Assembly (NCBI RefSeq): GCF_002967765.1
Contig: NZ_PUHY01000014.1
Location: 62,001-126,000 of the forward strand
DNA length: 64,000 nucleotides
Direction of reading: 5' to 3'
Source: Blastopirellula marina
GTDB taxonomy: Bacteria; Planctomycetota; Planctomycetia; Pirellulales; Pirellulaceae
Each line of letters begins with the position of its first letter. Position 1 is the first letter of the stretch. This document shows positions 17,383 through 25,504 of the stretch, one piece after another. The position numbers and the translations under genes are program-made. The notes under the pieces were generated by a model. The model was not told the DNA's origin. It did not search any database and saw only the letters and a list, made by a program, of their open reading frames with translations.

Positions 17383-19425
17383 ATGCGCCACCTCCTACCA
17401 CCTACGCTCCTTCTCTGTCTGTTACCTTCGCTTGTTTGGGCCGATGGGCCGGCAGACAACATTGCCAGTGATGTTCGCCCCGTGCCACCCATCGGTATCG
17501 AGCTTCCCGCTGAAGATGCTGATCAACTCAAATCAGGCCTCGCGAAACTGGACGATCTGATCAAGCGGTTACAGATGCGACGCGATATGCGAACGCCGCA
17601 AATGCTGCCTGACGTCGAGATCTTTTCTCGGGCACTCCATCAAGCGCTTGAGCATCAGGAACTTTTCAATCCCAACGACGTGAAGTCCGCGAAGAAAACG
17701 CTTGAGGAAGGAATCAGCCGAGCAGAAAGCCTGATGGAAGGGAAAACGCCCTGGACAACCCAAACCGGGCTGGTCGTTCGCGGGTATCGCTCGAAGATCG
17801 ATCAAACGGTCCAGCCGTACGGGCTCGAGATTCCCGAGAACTACACATTCGATCACGGCGACAAATTTCGACTCGACATTTGGCTGCATGGCCGAGGTGA
17901 ACGAAGTACGGAGGCAAACTTCCTAGCCGAACACATGCGTAAGCCAGGACAATACCAGCCAGAGAATACGATCGTGCTGCATCCCTTCGGTCGCTACTGC
18001 AACGCATTCAAATTCGCCGGCGAGATCGACATCCTGGAAGCGATGGAAGATGTCAAAGCGAACTATCGCATCGACGACAACCGCGTGGCAATTCGTGGCT
18101 TCTCGATGGGAGGCGCCGGCTGCTGGCAAATGGCCGTGCATTACCCTGATTTGTTCTTCGCCGCGAACCCAGGCGCGGGCTTCTCCGAAACACCGCTGTT
18201 CCTCGATGTGTTTCAGAAGGAAAAGCTGGAACCGACCTGGTACGAAAAGAAGCTTTGGCAGTGGTACGACTGTCCTGGCTATGCCGAGAATTTGTTCAAT
18301 CTGCCGACGGTCGCCTACAGTGGCGAGCTCGACATTCAGAAGCAGGCCGCCGATGTCATGGAAGCTGCCCTGGCCGCTGAAGAAATGCCGCTGACGCATA
18401 TCATTGGCCCCGAAACGAAACACTCGATCCACGCCGACTCGAAGAAGATAATCGCGGACAAGCTAGATACCTTGGCCGCGATCGGGCGAGACACGACGCC
18501 GCGTCGCATTCAGTTCTCGACCTTCACACTCCGCTATCCGCAGATGTTTTGGGTTCGTGTGAATGGCTTGGAGGAACATTGGAAACCGGCGCATGTCCGA
18601 GCGATGGTCCATTTTCAAAACAACGTTTCGCTCGCCACTGAAAACGTATCGCGAATAGAGTTAGTCTTCCCGCCAGGGCAAACCGACCTGTATGTGGGCC
18701 GGAAGGTGCAGCTAAGTTTCTTCAATGCCAACGCAACCGAACGCCAAGAACCACAAACCTTGAAAGTCGACGGACCCGAGACGGATCGTTCCTGGACCTG
18801 TAAGCTGGAGAAAACAGCAGACGGTTGGAAGGAAGGTTGGTCCGAGCCGACTGGGCTCGCCAAAGTCCCTGGTCTGCAAGGTCCTATCGACGATGCATTC
18901 CTTGACTCGTTCGTTGTCGTAAGGCCGACTGGCGAGGCCTGGAATGCGAAGGTCAACGATTGGGCGGTCGGTGAGATGGACCACTTCGTCAAAGAGTGGC
19001 GTCGGCAGTTTCGTGGTGACGCGATCGTGAGAGAAGACGACAAGCTTTCCGACGAGGATATCGCCAACAGTAATCTCATTCTCTTTGGCGATCCCGGCAG
19101 TAACTCCGTGTTGGCAAAAATTGCTGACCAGTTGCCCATTCAATGGGGTAAGGACGAAGTCACCGTGGGAGAGAAAACGTACAAGGCGAACGAGCACGCC
19201 CCGGTGCTGATCTATCCCAATCCGTTGAATCCTAAGAAGTATGTAGTGATTAACAGCGGTTTCACCTACCGCGAATATGCCTACCTCAACAATGCCCGCC
19301 AGGTACCAAAGCTGCCAGACTGGGCGATCGTCGATACAACCACCGCTCCTGATGCTCTGTGGCCAGGAAAGATCGTCGACGCCAACTTCTTCGACGAATC
19401 GTGGCAGTTGAAGCCGGCTGAGTAG
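17383..19425 (+). CDS. Secreted alpha/beta hydrolase of the prolyl oligopeptidase type
   Basis: The 680-residue protein has a signal peptide (MRHLLPPTLLLCLLPSLVWA). The middle part is an alpha/beta hydrolase: DIWLHGRGE supplies the oxyanion region, GFSMGGAGCW the nucleophile elbow Ser (about residue 242), YSGELD an acid residue and a His in TKHSIHAD. The domain resembles the peptidase part of prolyl oligopeptidase-like proteins common in planctomycetes. The C-terminal 300 residues are of unknown fold. The substrate is not known; a periplasmic esterase or peptidase is likely. Start at the ATG at 17383. A terminator follows at 19467-19491. Confidence 0.85.
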   Translation: MRHLLPPTLLLCLLPSLVWADGPADNIASDVRPVPPIGIELPAEDADQLKSGLAKLDDLIKRLQMRRDMRTPQMLPDVEIFSRALHQALEHQELFNPNDVKSAKKTLEEGISRAESLMEGKTPWTTQTGLVVRGYRSKIDQTVQPYGLEIPENYTFDHGDKFRLDIWLHGRGERSTEANFLAEHMRKPGQYQPENTIVLHPFGRYCNAFKFAGEIDILEAMEDVKANYRIDDNRVAIRGFSMGGAGCWQMAVHYPDLFFAANPGAGFSETPLFLDVFQKEKLEPTWYEKKLWQWYDCPGYAENLFNLPTVAYSGELDIQKQAADVMEAALAAEEMPLTHIIGPETKHSIHADSKKIIADKLDTLAAIGRDTTPRRIQFSTFTLRYPQMFWVRVNGLEEHWKPAHVRAMVHFQNNVSLATENVSRIELVFPPGQTDLYVGRKVQLSFFNANATERQEPQTLKVDGPETDRSWTCKLEKTADGWKEGWSEPTGLAKVPGLQGPIDDAFLDSFVVVRPTGEAWNAKVNDWAVGEMDHFVKEWRRQFRGDAIVREDDKLSDEDIANSNLILFGDPGSNSVLAKIADQLPIQWGKDEVTVGEKTYKANEHAPVLIYPNPLNPKKYVVINSGFTYREYAYLNNARQVPKLPDWAIVDTTTAPDALWPGKIVDANFFDESWQLKPAE

Positions 19426-19466
19426 CTTGAAGAAAGTGTGATCACAAATTTCACATACACAAAAAT

Positions 19467-19491
19467 AGCTCGCCATTGGCGAGCTGTTTTT
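19467..19491 (+). terminator. Rho-independent terminator after the hydrolase gene
   Basis: Perfect 8-bp stem AGCTCGCC (19467-19474) and GGCGAGCT (19478-19485) with a 3-base loop, then GTTTTTT. On the minus strand the stem is followed by ATTTTTG, so it can also stop transcripts of mqnC from the other side. Confidence 0.88.
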
Positions 19492-19551
19492 TATGTCTTA
19501 TCTATGCCTATTCGTGTAATCCGTGGTGAAGAATTTCTTCCTAACCGCAGA

Positions 19552-20679
19552 TTACGTAAGAGTCACCAGTTCTTTCTGGCGCAGAGCGTTGGCCTGAACG
19601 GCTTTCATTTCGTGCTCTTTGGGGAAGAGCTCGTAGTGGACGTTGCGTTGGCGTGGTTCGAATCCGAGCTCGATGATCGCGTCCCGGATCTCTTGCAGTG
19701 TCAGGAAGTGAACTGTGCCCGCTTCGGCAACGACGTTCTCTTCGATCATCAAGCTGCCCATATCGTTGGCCCCGTACTGCATCGCGAGCTGTCCCACCTT
19801 AAGCCCTTGGGTGACCCAGCTCGATTGGATGTTGGGGATGTTGTCGAGGTACAGCCGCGAGACAGCTTGCGTCTTGAGGTACTCGAACGTGCCGCGAGCT
19901 GGAACATCGGCCATGTCGGTGTTGTCCGGCTGAAAGGTCCAGCAGATGAACGCGGTAAAGCCGCCGGTTTCGTCCTGCAGCTGTCGGACACGTTCCAGGT
20001 GTTCGATACGCTCGGCCAGCGTTTCAACGTGACCGAACATCATCGTGGCCGAGCTGTGCCCGCCCAGTTCGTGCCAGACCCGCATCACGTTCAGCCAGTC
20101 GTCGGTCATCACCTTACCGCGGGTCAGCACGTCGCGCACGCGATCGACCAGGATCTCAGCACCACCACCAGGCAAACTGCCCAGGCCAGCATCCTTCAAG
20201 CGCGAAAGGACCTCACGCAGCGAGAGATTGTTTACCTTCGTGAAGTGGTAGATCTCAGGCGGACTGAATGCGTGCAGATTGACCTGCGGAAACGCTCGCT
20301 TGATATCCTGCAGCAGTTCTTCGTACCACTCCAGCTTGTATTTCGGGTGGAGGCCACCTTGCATCAAGATTTGGTCGCCACCGAGGGCCACCGTTTCTTC
20401 CACCTTCTTCAGGATCTCTTCGCGCGGAAGGACGTAACCTTCTTCGCTCTTCGGTCCCCGATAGAACGCACAGAAGTGGCACACGGCAGTGCAGATGTTT
20501 GTGTAGTTGATGTTGCGGTCGATGTTGTACGTCCGGTAGTTCTCCGGATGCAAACGACGCGAGACCGCATCGGCGGCGCGGCCGATCGCCAGAAGGTCGT
20601 TCGACTGGAGAATCTGCAGGCCTTCTTCCGGAGTAAGTCGTTCGCCGGCGACGGCTTTATCGAGCAATTTTGCAATCAT
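19552..20679 (-). CDS. mqnC: Dehypoxanthine futalosine cyclase (radical SAM)
   Basis: The 375-residue radical SAM enzyme cyclises dehypoxanthine futalosine in the futalosine route to menaquinone. The 4Fe-4S motif is CTAVCHFCAFYR (Cys-x3-Cys-x2-Cys, about residues 59-66), preceded by NINYTNIC. Further MqnC landmarks are LMQGGLHP, LHAFSPPEIYH, SLPGGGAEIL and TFQPDNTDM. MqnE, the sister enzyme, was considered, but the HAFSPPEI and QGGLHP stretches fit MqnC better. It starts 23 bp inside the 3' end of mqnA, so the two are translationally coupled. Confidence 0.93.
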   Translation of the reverse strand: MIAKLLDKAVAGERLTPEEGLQILQSNDLLAIGRAADAVSRRLHPENYRTYNIDRNINYTNICTAVCHFCAFYRGPKSEEGYVLPREEILKKVEETVALGGDQILMQGGLHPKYKLEWYEELLQDIKRAFPQVNLHAFSPPEIYHFTKVNNLSLREVLSRLKDAGLGSLPGGGAEILVDRVRDVLTRGKVMTDDWLNVMRVWHELGGHSSATMMFGHVETLAERIEHLERVRQLQDETGGFTAFICWTFQPDNTDMADVPARGTFEYLKTQAVSRLYLDNIPNIQSSWVTQGLKVGQLAMQYGANDMGSLMIEENVVAEAGTVHFLTLQEIRDAIIELGFEPRQRNVHYELFPKEHEMKAVQANALRQKELVTLT

Positions 20680-21475
20680 CGTAAATCGGTGTCCTGCCGC
20701 TTGGTGCCAGTCCCAATTGCACTGCGTAGTTGTAATATCGCATAAGCCCCTCTTTTTCTTGAGGGCCCAGCGTGAAGTGTAAATTATCGTGGAAGTAGTG
20801 GAAACACTCGCTCGTGGTCAGCTGGTACTTGGCCGCTTCCCGCTCGGCAATGATTTCCAGATTATCCATCCCGCCATCGCGGGCTTCCATCAAGCTCTTG
20901 GCGATCACTTCCGTCGATATTCCGGGGCGAGCCACCCACATCGCGAACACGAAGGGAAGCCCGGTCCACTCGACCCACGTTTCGCCCAAATCCCATACCT
21001 CGACCGCATCGATTGCCGGAGGATGGATCGCGCGGTCGCCGATCAATAATATCGCGTCTGCCTCGCAATCCCGCATGTCACTTCCCAGCGGCAGAGCTTG
21101 CAGTTCGGGACGAACACCAACGCGCTCGGCCAGCAAGATCTTTGCCAATGCTGCACTTGTTCTCGAGCCTTCGTCTAAGGCTAAGGTTTTCACCTGGCTG
21201 GGTGGCGTGCGGAAGAAGATCTTCACGCTCCACACCGGCCCGAGGCAGCCGATGCAGGCATCGGTAATGATTCGGTAATCTTCCCCCAGGAAGTATTCGA
21301 TCGAGGGAATCAACGCGACATCGAGCAGCCCTAGCGACAATTGATCGGCCAGGTGAGCCGGGTAGTCGAAGCTGAGCGTGAACGGCGTGCTATCACGGTC
21401 CAGGCCATGAACCAGCGGCTTCGTGTTCAGGTAACGGACAGCCCCCACACGGGGCTTGAGTGCGACGTCGTTCAC
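20657..21475 (-). CDS. mqnA: Chorismate dehydratase
   Basis: MqnA dehydrates chorismate to 3-enolpyruvylbenzoate, the first step of the futalosine pathway. The protein begins VGAVRYLNTKPLVHGL and has LSLGLLDVALIPSIEYF, LDEGSRTSAALAKILL and DAILLIGDRAI, all typical of MqnA and its periplasmic-binding-protein-like fold. The GTG at 21475 gives 272 residues, the usual family length. The frame is open to 21646 with a non-conserved 57-residue extension that was not accepted. It overlaps mqnC by 23 bp. Confidence 0.93.
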   Translation of the reverse strand: MNDVALKPRVGAVRYLNTKPLVHGLDRDSTPFTLSFDYPAHLADQLSLGLLDVALIPSIEYFLGEDYRIITDACIGCLGPVWSVKIFFRTPPSQVKTLALDEGSRTSAALAKILLAERVGVRPELQALPLGSDMRDCEADAILLIGDRAIHPPAIDAVEVWDLGETWVEWTGLPFVFAMWVARPGISTEVIAKSLMEARDGGMDNLEIIAEREAAKYQLTTSECFHYFHDNLHFTLGPQEKEGLMRYYNYAVQLGLAPSGRTPIYDDCKIAR

Positions 21476-21897
21476 GATCTTCTTCTGTGAGTTAGACGAA
21501 CAAAGTTGCAAAGCTTTCCTCACGAAGCCAACCGGACAACGCAGGCGAGCGTAACCCCCTAAATCGAGCTGGCAAAACCGCATCGGGGATTCCTGTTCTA
21601 GGTTACGCGGATTGAGCCGAGAAGGGAAGGTCGCGTAATCGGCCATGCCAGGGCGTTTACCTTCGATTATCTCGTCAGAAACCGACTCTCTAGTTGAAAT
21701 CGGCCAGGGGACCTGAAAAATGGGGCCATGAAATCGGAAGTTTCCTGGGCAAAATGACTTAGCACGACGCGATTCAACCGATTATCATCTGCCAGACGAT
21801 TGACTAAAATGTGGCCTCGGGCCATGTTAGACGCGCGGCTCAGCTTATCCTTTACCTTGACGGGCAGCCCTGCTTTCGAATCTTTTCGCGGAACCAC

Positions 21898-22617
21898 ATG
21901 GCCGAACAGCAAGAAAAAATACGCGTAACCTGTCCCAGTTGCTTCAAACGCTTTGAGGTGAGCGCCAAGTTCGCCGGACGAGAAGGGCCGTGCCCTAATT
22001 GTAAGAAGCCGATCAAAATTCCCGCACTCGACGAACAAGTCGTGCTGCGCGAGCAGGCTGAGTTTGGCGGCGTTAAGAGTGCATCAGGTAAGCTGGTCTT
22101 CAAACCTGTTGCGCGCACCGACGTGAAGTTTTCGCCCATGGTGATGGGGGTGGTGCTGGCCTGCACGATGGTCGCCTTCGCGATCGCCTACTTCGTGGGA
22201 GCAGCGGCCGAAGACAAAGACAGCCTCACTTGGATGGTCGCTGCCGGATCGATTTTGGTGGCGATTCCCATTTGCTGGAGTGGTTACTGGTTCCTCCGCG
22301 ACGACGAATACGAACCGTACATGGGGCAAGAGCTTTGGGTGCGGGTCCTGGTCTGCTCGGTCGCCTACGCGGCCATCTGGGGACTGTATGGGCTGCTGAT
22401 CAGTTACTGGGATCTTAGTAACAACTTGAACGAATACTTGCCCTACTTTGTCATCACGGCTGCGGTTTGCCTGGTGATGGGTGGTTTCGCCGCAGCAGGC
22501 TCATTTGATATTCAGCCCCTATCGGGCTTTCTGCACTTCTCGTTCTACATCCTCGTCACGCTGCTCTTGCGATTGACGATGGGATTGTCGGGCTATTACG
22601 TCTACTGGTGGAACTGA
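21898..22617 (+). CDS. Zinc-ribbon membrane protein, function unknown
   Basis: The 239-residue protein has an N-terminal zinc ribbon (CPSC at about residues 12-15 and CPNC about 16 residues later). A linker and about five membrane helices fill residues about 80-239. Such ribbon-plus-membrane proteins are frequent in planctomycetes and mostly uncharacterised; the ribbon may bind protein or nucleic acid rather than act as an enzyme. The ATG at 21898 is chosen because MAEQQEKIRVTCPSC leads straight into the ribbon; an upstream start at 21811 would add an unlike segment. It is divergent from mqnA and convergent with miaA. Confidence 0.75.
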   Translation: MAEQQEKIRVTCPSCFKRFEVSAKFAGREGPCPNCKKPIKIPALDEQVVLREQAEFGGVKSASGKLVFKPVARTDVKFSPMVMGVVLACTMVAFAIAYFVGAAAEDKDSLTWMVAAGSILVAIPICWSGYWFLRDDEYEPYMGQELWVRVLVCSVAYAAIWGLYGLLISYWDLSNNLNEYLPYFVITAAVCLVMGGFAAAGSFDIQPLSGFLHFSFYILVTLLLRLTMGLSGYYVYWWN

Positions 22618-22642
22618 GTTTATTGGTGAAATCTATCAGCGA

Positions 22643-23599
22643 CTAATCACCGGCCATGTCGACGATTTGCTGGGCGACCGCTTCGGCGTCCAGCTCGCCG
22701 ACGAGCGGAACTTCGCGACATTCTTCCAAGCTGCGAAACCACGTGCATTGCCGCTTGGCAAACTGGCGAGTTCGGGCTTTCACTCGATCTTTAGCAGCTT
22801 CCAGTTCGCGATTGCCCGCCAGGTAGTCGATCACCTCCTGATATCCAACCGCTTGCAAGGCCGTCGTGCTCAGAGGCGAGTGCTTATCGAGCAACTGCTG
22901 GACTTCCTCGACCAGACCCATCTCGAACATCGCTTCCACACGCGCATTAATTCGGTCGTGCAGCACGGGGCGATCCCACGATAACCAGAACGACTTGCAC
23001 TGGTCTGGGGAGACATGGTCTTCAAACTCGAACTGGTAATGGCTCATCGGTTGGCCCGTTGCTCGGTGGACTTCGAGGGCACGGATCATGCGGCGCGTGT
23101 CATTTTCGTGAATGCGGGCGGCTGCCAAGGGATCAACCTGCTTCAGGCGTGCATGCAGGGCCGCGTTGCCCACCTTGGCGGCTTCCTCCTCCAACGCGTG
23201 TCGATACGCCGGATCAGGAGCAGGTCCTTCCGAAAGACCTCGCAGCAGCGCCTTGAGATAAAGGGGCGTACCTCCGACGAACAGCACTTGTTTGCCGCGG
23301 CCTTGAATCTCCTGGGCGGCCTGGGCTGCCAACTGCAAATAGTGCGAAATGCTTGAGTTTTCGGTCGGATCGAGCACGTCGATCAGGTGGTGCGGAACGA
23401 CGGCTTGTTCTGCCCGCGTTGGTTTAGCGGTGCCGATGTCCATATCGCGGTAAAGGGACATCGAGTCGAGGGCGATGATTTCCGCGTTAATTTTCTTCGC
23501 TAAGCACAGCCCGATGCGGGTCTTCCCGCTGGCGGTGGCCCCGCTTAAAAACCAAGCGTCAAGGAAACTAAACTCTTTGTCAGTCGAGAGATTCGTCAT
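22643..23599 (-). CDS. miaA: tRNA dimethylallyltransferase
   Basis: MiaA adds a dimethylallyl group to N6 of A37 in tRNAs reading codons that begin with U. The P-loop is SGATASGKTRIG near residue 20. DSMSLYRDMDIGTAKPT contains the catalytic Asp and the tRNA-binding loop, followed by HHLIDVLDPTE, VGGTPLYLKALLRGLSEGP and DTRRMIRALEV. The C-terminus has the RTRQFAKRQCTWFRSL stretch. Length (318 residues) is normal. An in-frame TTG two codons upstream (23605) is an alternative start. Confidence 0.96.
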   Translation of the reverse strand: MTNLSTDKEFSFLDAWFLSGATASGKTRIGLCLAKKINAEIIALDSMSLYRDMDIGTAKPTRAEQAVVPHHLIDVLDPTENSSISHYLQLAAQAAQEIQGRGKQVLFVGGTPLYLKALLRGLSEGPAPDPAYRHALEEEAAKVGNAALHARLKQVDPLAAARIHENDTRRMIRALEVHRATGQPMSHYQFEFEDHVSPDQCKSFWLSWDRPVLHDRINARVEAMFEMGLVEEVQQLLDKHSPLSTTALQAVGYQEVIDYLAGNRELEAAKDRVKARTRQFAKRQCTWFRSLEECREVPLVGELDAEAVAQQIVDMAGD

Positions 23600-23772
23600 T
23601 CTCAAGCAAGCTGCAATAGGCCAGACGACCTGGATTCTTCGGGCGAAAACGTTCGAAAGGGGTGCAATTTTCAGTTTACCCCTAGGCGACTACAATACTA
23701 GATTCCCGGACACTCGACGAAGGGGGCTGGGACAATTGATGCGTTGATTCTTCCTTAAAAAGGGGCCGAACT

Positions 23773-24129
23773 TTGTCCGGCGAACCGAACTCCAGTAATC
23801 AAACCAATGTCTTGGCCGCGCTGATGGCGGTGATCGAAGATCGTCGCGCCAATCCGCCGGAAAAGTCGTACACCACCAAATTGTTTAAGGGGGGGGTACC
23901 TAAGATTGGCGAGAAAATCATGGAAGAAGCCGCCGAGGTGGTCGAAGCCGCCGGCGAAGAGGGGGAAGAAGGACGCCAGCATTTGATCTACGAAGCGGGC
24001 GATTTGATCTATCACTTGTTCGTCATGCTCGGACATCGCGAGATCCCCCTCTCGGAAGTGGAAGCGGAATTGGGACGTCGCTTTGGCGTTTCCGGCATCG
24101 ACGAAAAAGCTTCCCGCCCGCAAAAGTAA
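23773..24129 (+). CDS. hisE: Phosphoribosyl-ATP pyrophosphatase
   Basis: HisE hydrolyses phosphoribosyl-ATP to phosphoribosyl-AMP, the second step of histidine synthesis. The 118-residue protein has the all-alpha MazG-like fold with metal-binding acidic helices: KIGEKIMEEAAEVVEAA (about 46-62) and LIYEAGDLIYHLFVML (about 73-88). The start is a TTG at 23773 with AAGGGG-like purines 8 bases upstream; no ATG gives the expected N-terminus. It lies 34 bp before hisG, whose product makes its substrate, so the two form a small his operon. HisI is not fused here, unlike in enterobacteria. Confidence 0.93.
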   Translation: MSGEPNSSNQTNVLAALMAVIEDRRANPPEKSYTTKLFKGGVPKIGEKIMEEAAEVVEAAGEEGEEGRQHLIYEAGDLIYHLFVMLGHREIPLSEVEAELGRRFGVSGIDEKASRPQK

Positions 24130-24163
24130 AATTTCTAACCGCACCCAACCCCAAGCATTCACC

Positions 24164-25015
24164 ATGGAAAACTTCCGCATCGGTATTCCCAGCAAAGGTC
24201 GTCTGGCCGAAGTCGCGACCGAATTGCTCGGCGAAGCGGGCCTTAAATTCCGACGACAAGATCGCAGCCTGTTCGCTCGGGTGCGCGATATGCCGATCGA
24301 TATCACCTTCCTGCGAACCGATGATATCCCCGTGTTGTGTGCCGAAGGGGCGATCGACATGGGCATCACCGGCAGCGACCTGGTGGAAGAAGCAGAAGTC
24401 GACGTCGAAACCCGCATGAAATTGGGCGTCGGCAAGTGTCGTCTGGCTTTGTGCGTTCCCGACGAAACCGAGTGGAAGAACGTCGAGGACATGAAGGAAT
24501 GCCGCGTCGCAACCAGCTTTCCCAACGTCACGCGCAACTACCTAGAGGCCAACGGAGCTAAGCCCCACTTGGTGAATCTGTCGGGTTCGGTCGAAGTGAT
24601 GATCTCGCTGGGCATCGCCGACGCGATTGTCGACTTGGTCGAAACTGGAAGCACACTCGCTGCGAACCGCTTGAAGATTTTCGCCGAGATCGGCAGCTAC
24701 GAAACGGTTCTGATTCAGAACAAGCAGATGCGGCAACCAGAATTGGCCGATCGCATTGTGCGCCGTTTGGAAGGGGTTGTGATCGCTCGAGACTACTCGC
24801 TGCTGGAATACAACATTCAGCGTGACAAATTGGCCGAAGCGGAAAAGATCACCCCTGGCTTCAACTCACCAACGATCAATCCGCTAGAAGACAACGCCTG
24901 GTGTGCGGTGCGGGCGATGGTGAAGCGGAAGGAAGTGATCGACGTGATGGAACGTCTCGATCAACTGGGTGCTTCCGCGATCCTGCAGACGAACATCGCC
25001 AATTGCCGCCTGTAA
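24164..25015 (+). CDS. hisG: ATP phosphoribosyltransferase, long form
   Basis: HisG condenses ATP with PRPP, the committed step of histidine synthesis. The 283-residue protein starts MENFRIGIPSKGRLAEVATELL, with PRPP-loop stretch DLVETGSTLAANRL (about 165-178) and the GITGSDLVEEAE region. Length indicates the long form, with a C-terminal ACT-like domain (about 210-283) that gives feedback inhibition by histidine in the family and does not need HisZ. The ATG at 24164 is chosen; the frame stays open upstream into hisE. It ends LQTNIANCRL, typical of the family. Confidence 0.96.
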   Translation: MENFRIGIPSKGRLAEVATELLGEAGLKFRRQDRSLFARVRDMPIDITFLRTDDIPVLCAEGAIDMGITGSDLVEEAEVDVETRMKLGVGKCRLALCVPDETEWKNVEDMKECRVATSFPNVTRNYLEANGAKPHLVNLSGSVEVMISLGIADAIVDLVETGSTLAANRLKIFAEIGSYETVLIQNKQMRQPELADRIVRRLEGVVIARDYSLLEYNIQRDKLAEAEKITPGFNSPTINPLEDNAWCAVRAMVKRKEVIDVMERLDQLGASAILQTNIANCRL

Positions 25016-25123
25016 TTCGAGATAAGTGACGAGGCTTTAAGATTCCAGAAAAATACTGGACAATGCCCCTCTACTGAACTAGTTTGAGCTGCTTTCCGAG
25101 GGAAGCACTCAATAGGGGCAGCC

Positions 25124-25441
25124 ATGTTAGTCATCTTCTTAGAAGCTTGCGCTCTGATCGGACTTTTAAAGGTCATCAACGATGAAGACGCAGGTTTACT
25201 CGCTGCGTGCGGCTTGGCACTGGGCGGCGCTATCGGAACCAACGTGGCCATTTCGGGGCTTTACTTGGCCATGGGTATCGCAGGCATTCCTGTAGGCGCT
25301 ATCATCGCCGCTGGCCTGCTAGGCGTAGCGATCTCCGCGATTTACGGCGTTGAAATCAAACGCTCTTTCCTGATCTCAGGACTGTTCGTCGTAATCCACG
25401 TGGTCGTCATCTTCGGACTCAGCTTCGCCCGAGGCGGCTAG
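25124..25441 (+). CDS. Small integral membrane protein, function unknown
   Basis: The 105-residue protein is almost entirely hydrophobic, with three or four helices and Gly/Ala-rich packing (GLALGGAIGTNVAISG, GIPVGAIIAAGLLGVAISA). AGGGG lies 6 bases before the ATG, a good ribosome binding site. No family recognised. It stands between hisG and the DsbD-like gene with no obvious link to either. Confidence 0.65.
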   Translation: MLVIFLEACALIGLLKVINDEDAGLLAACGLALGGAIGTNVAISGLYLAMGIAGIPVGAIIAAGLLGVAISAIYGVEIKRSFLISGLFVVIHVVVIFGLSFARGG

Positions 25442-25504
25442 GCCGAGTCTCTGATTGCAGGTGTGCCCATCAGGCCGTTATGCCTAGGAGCGGGCATGAT
25501 GTCC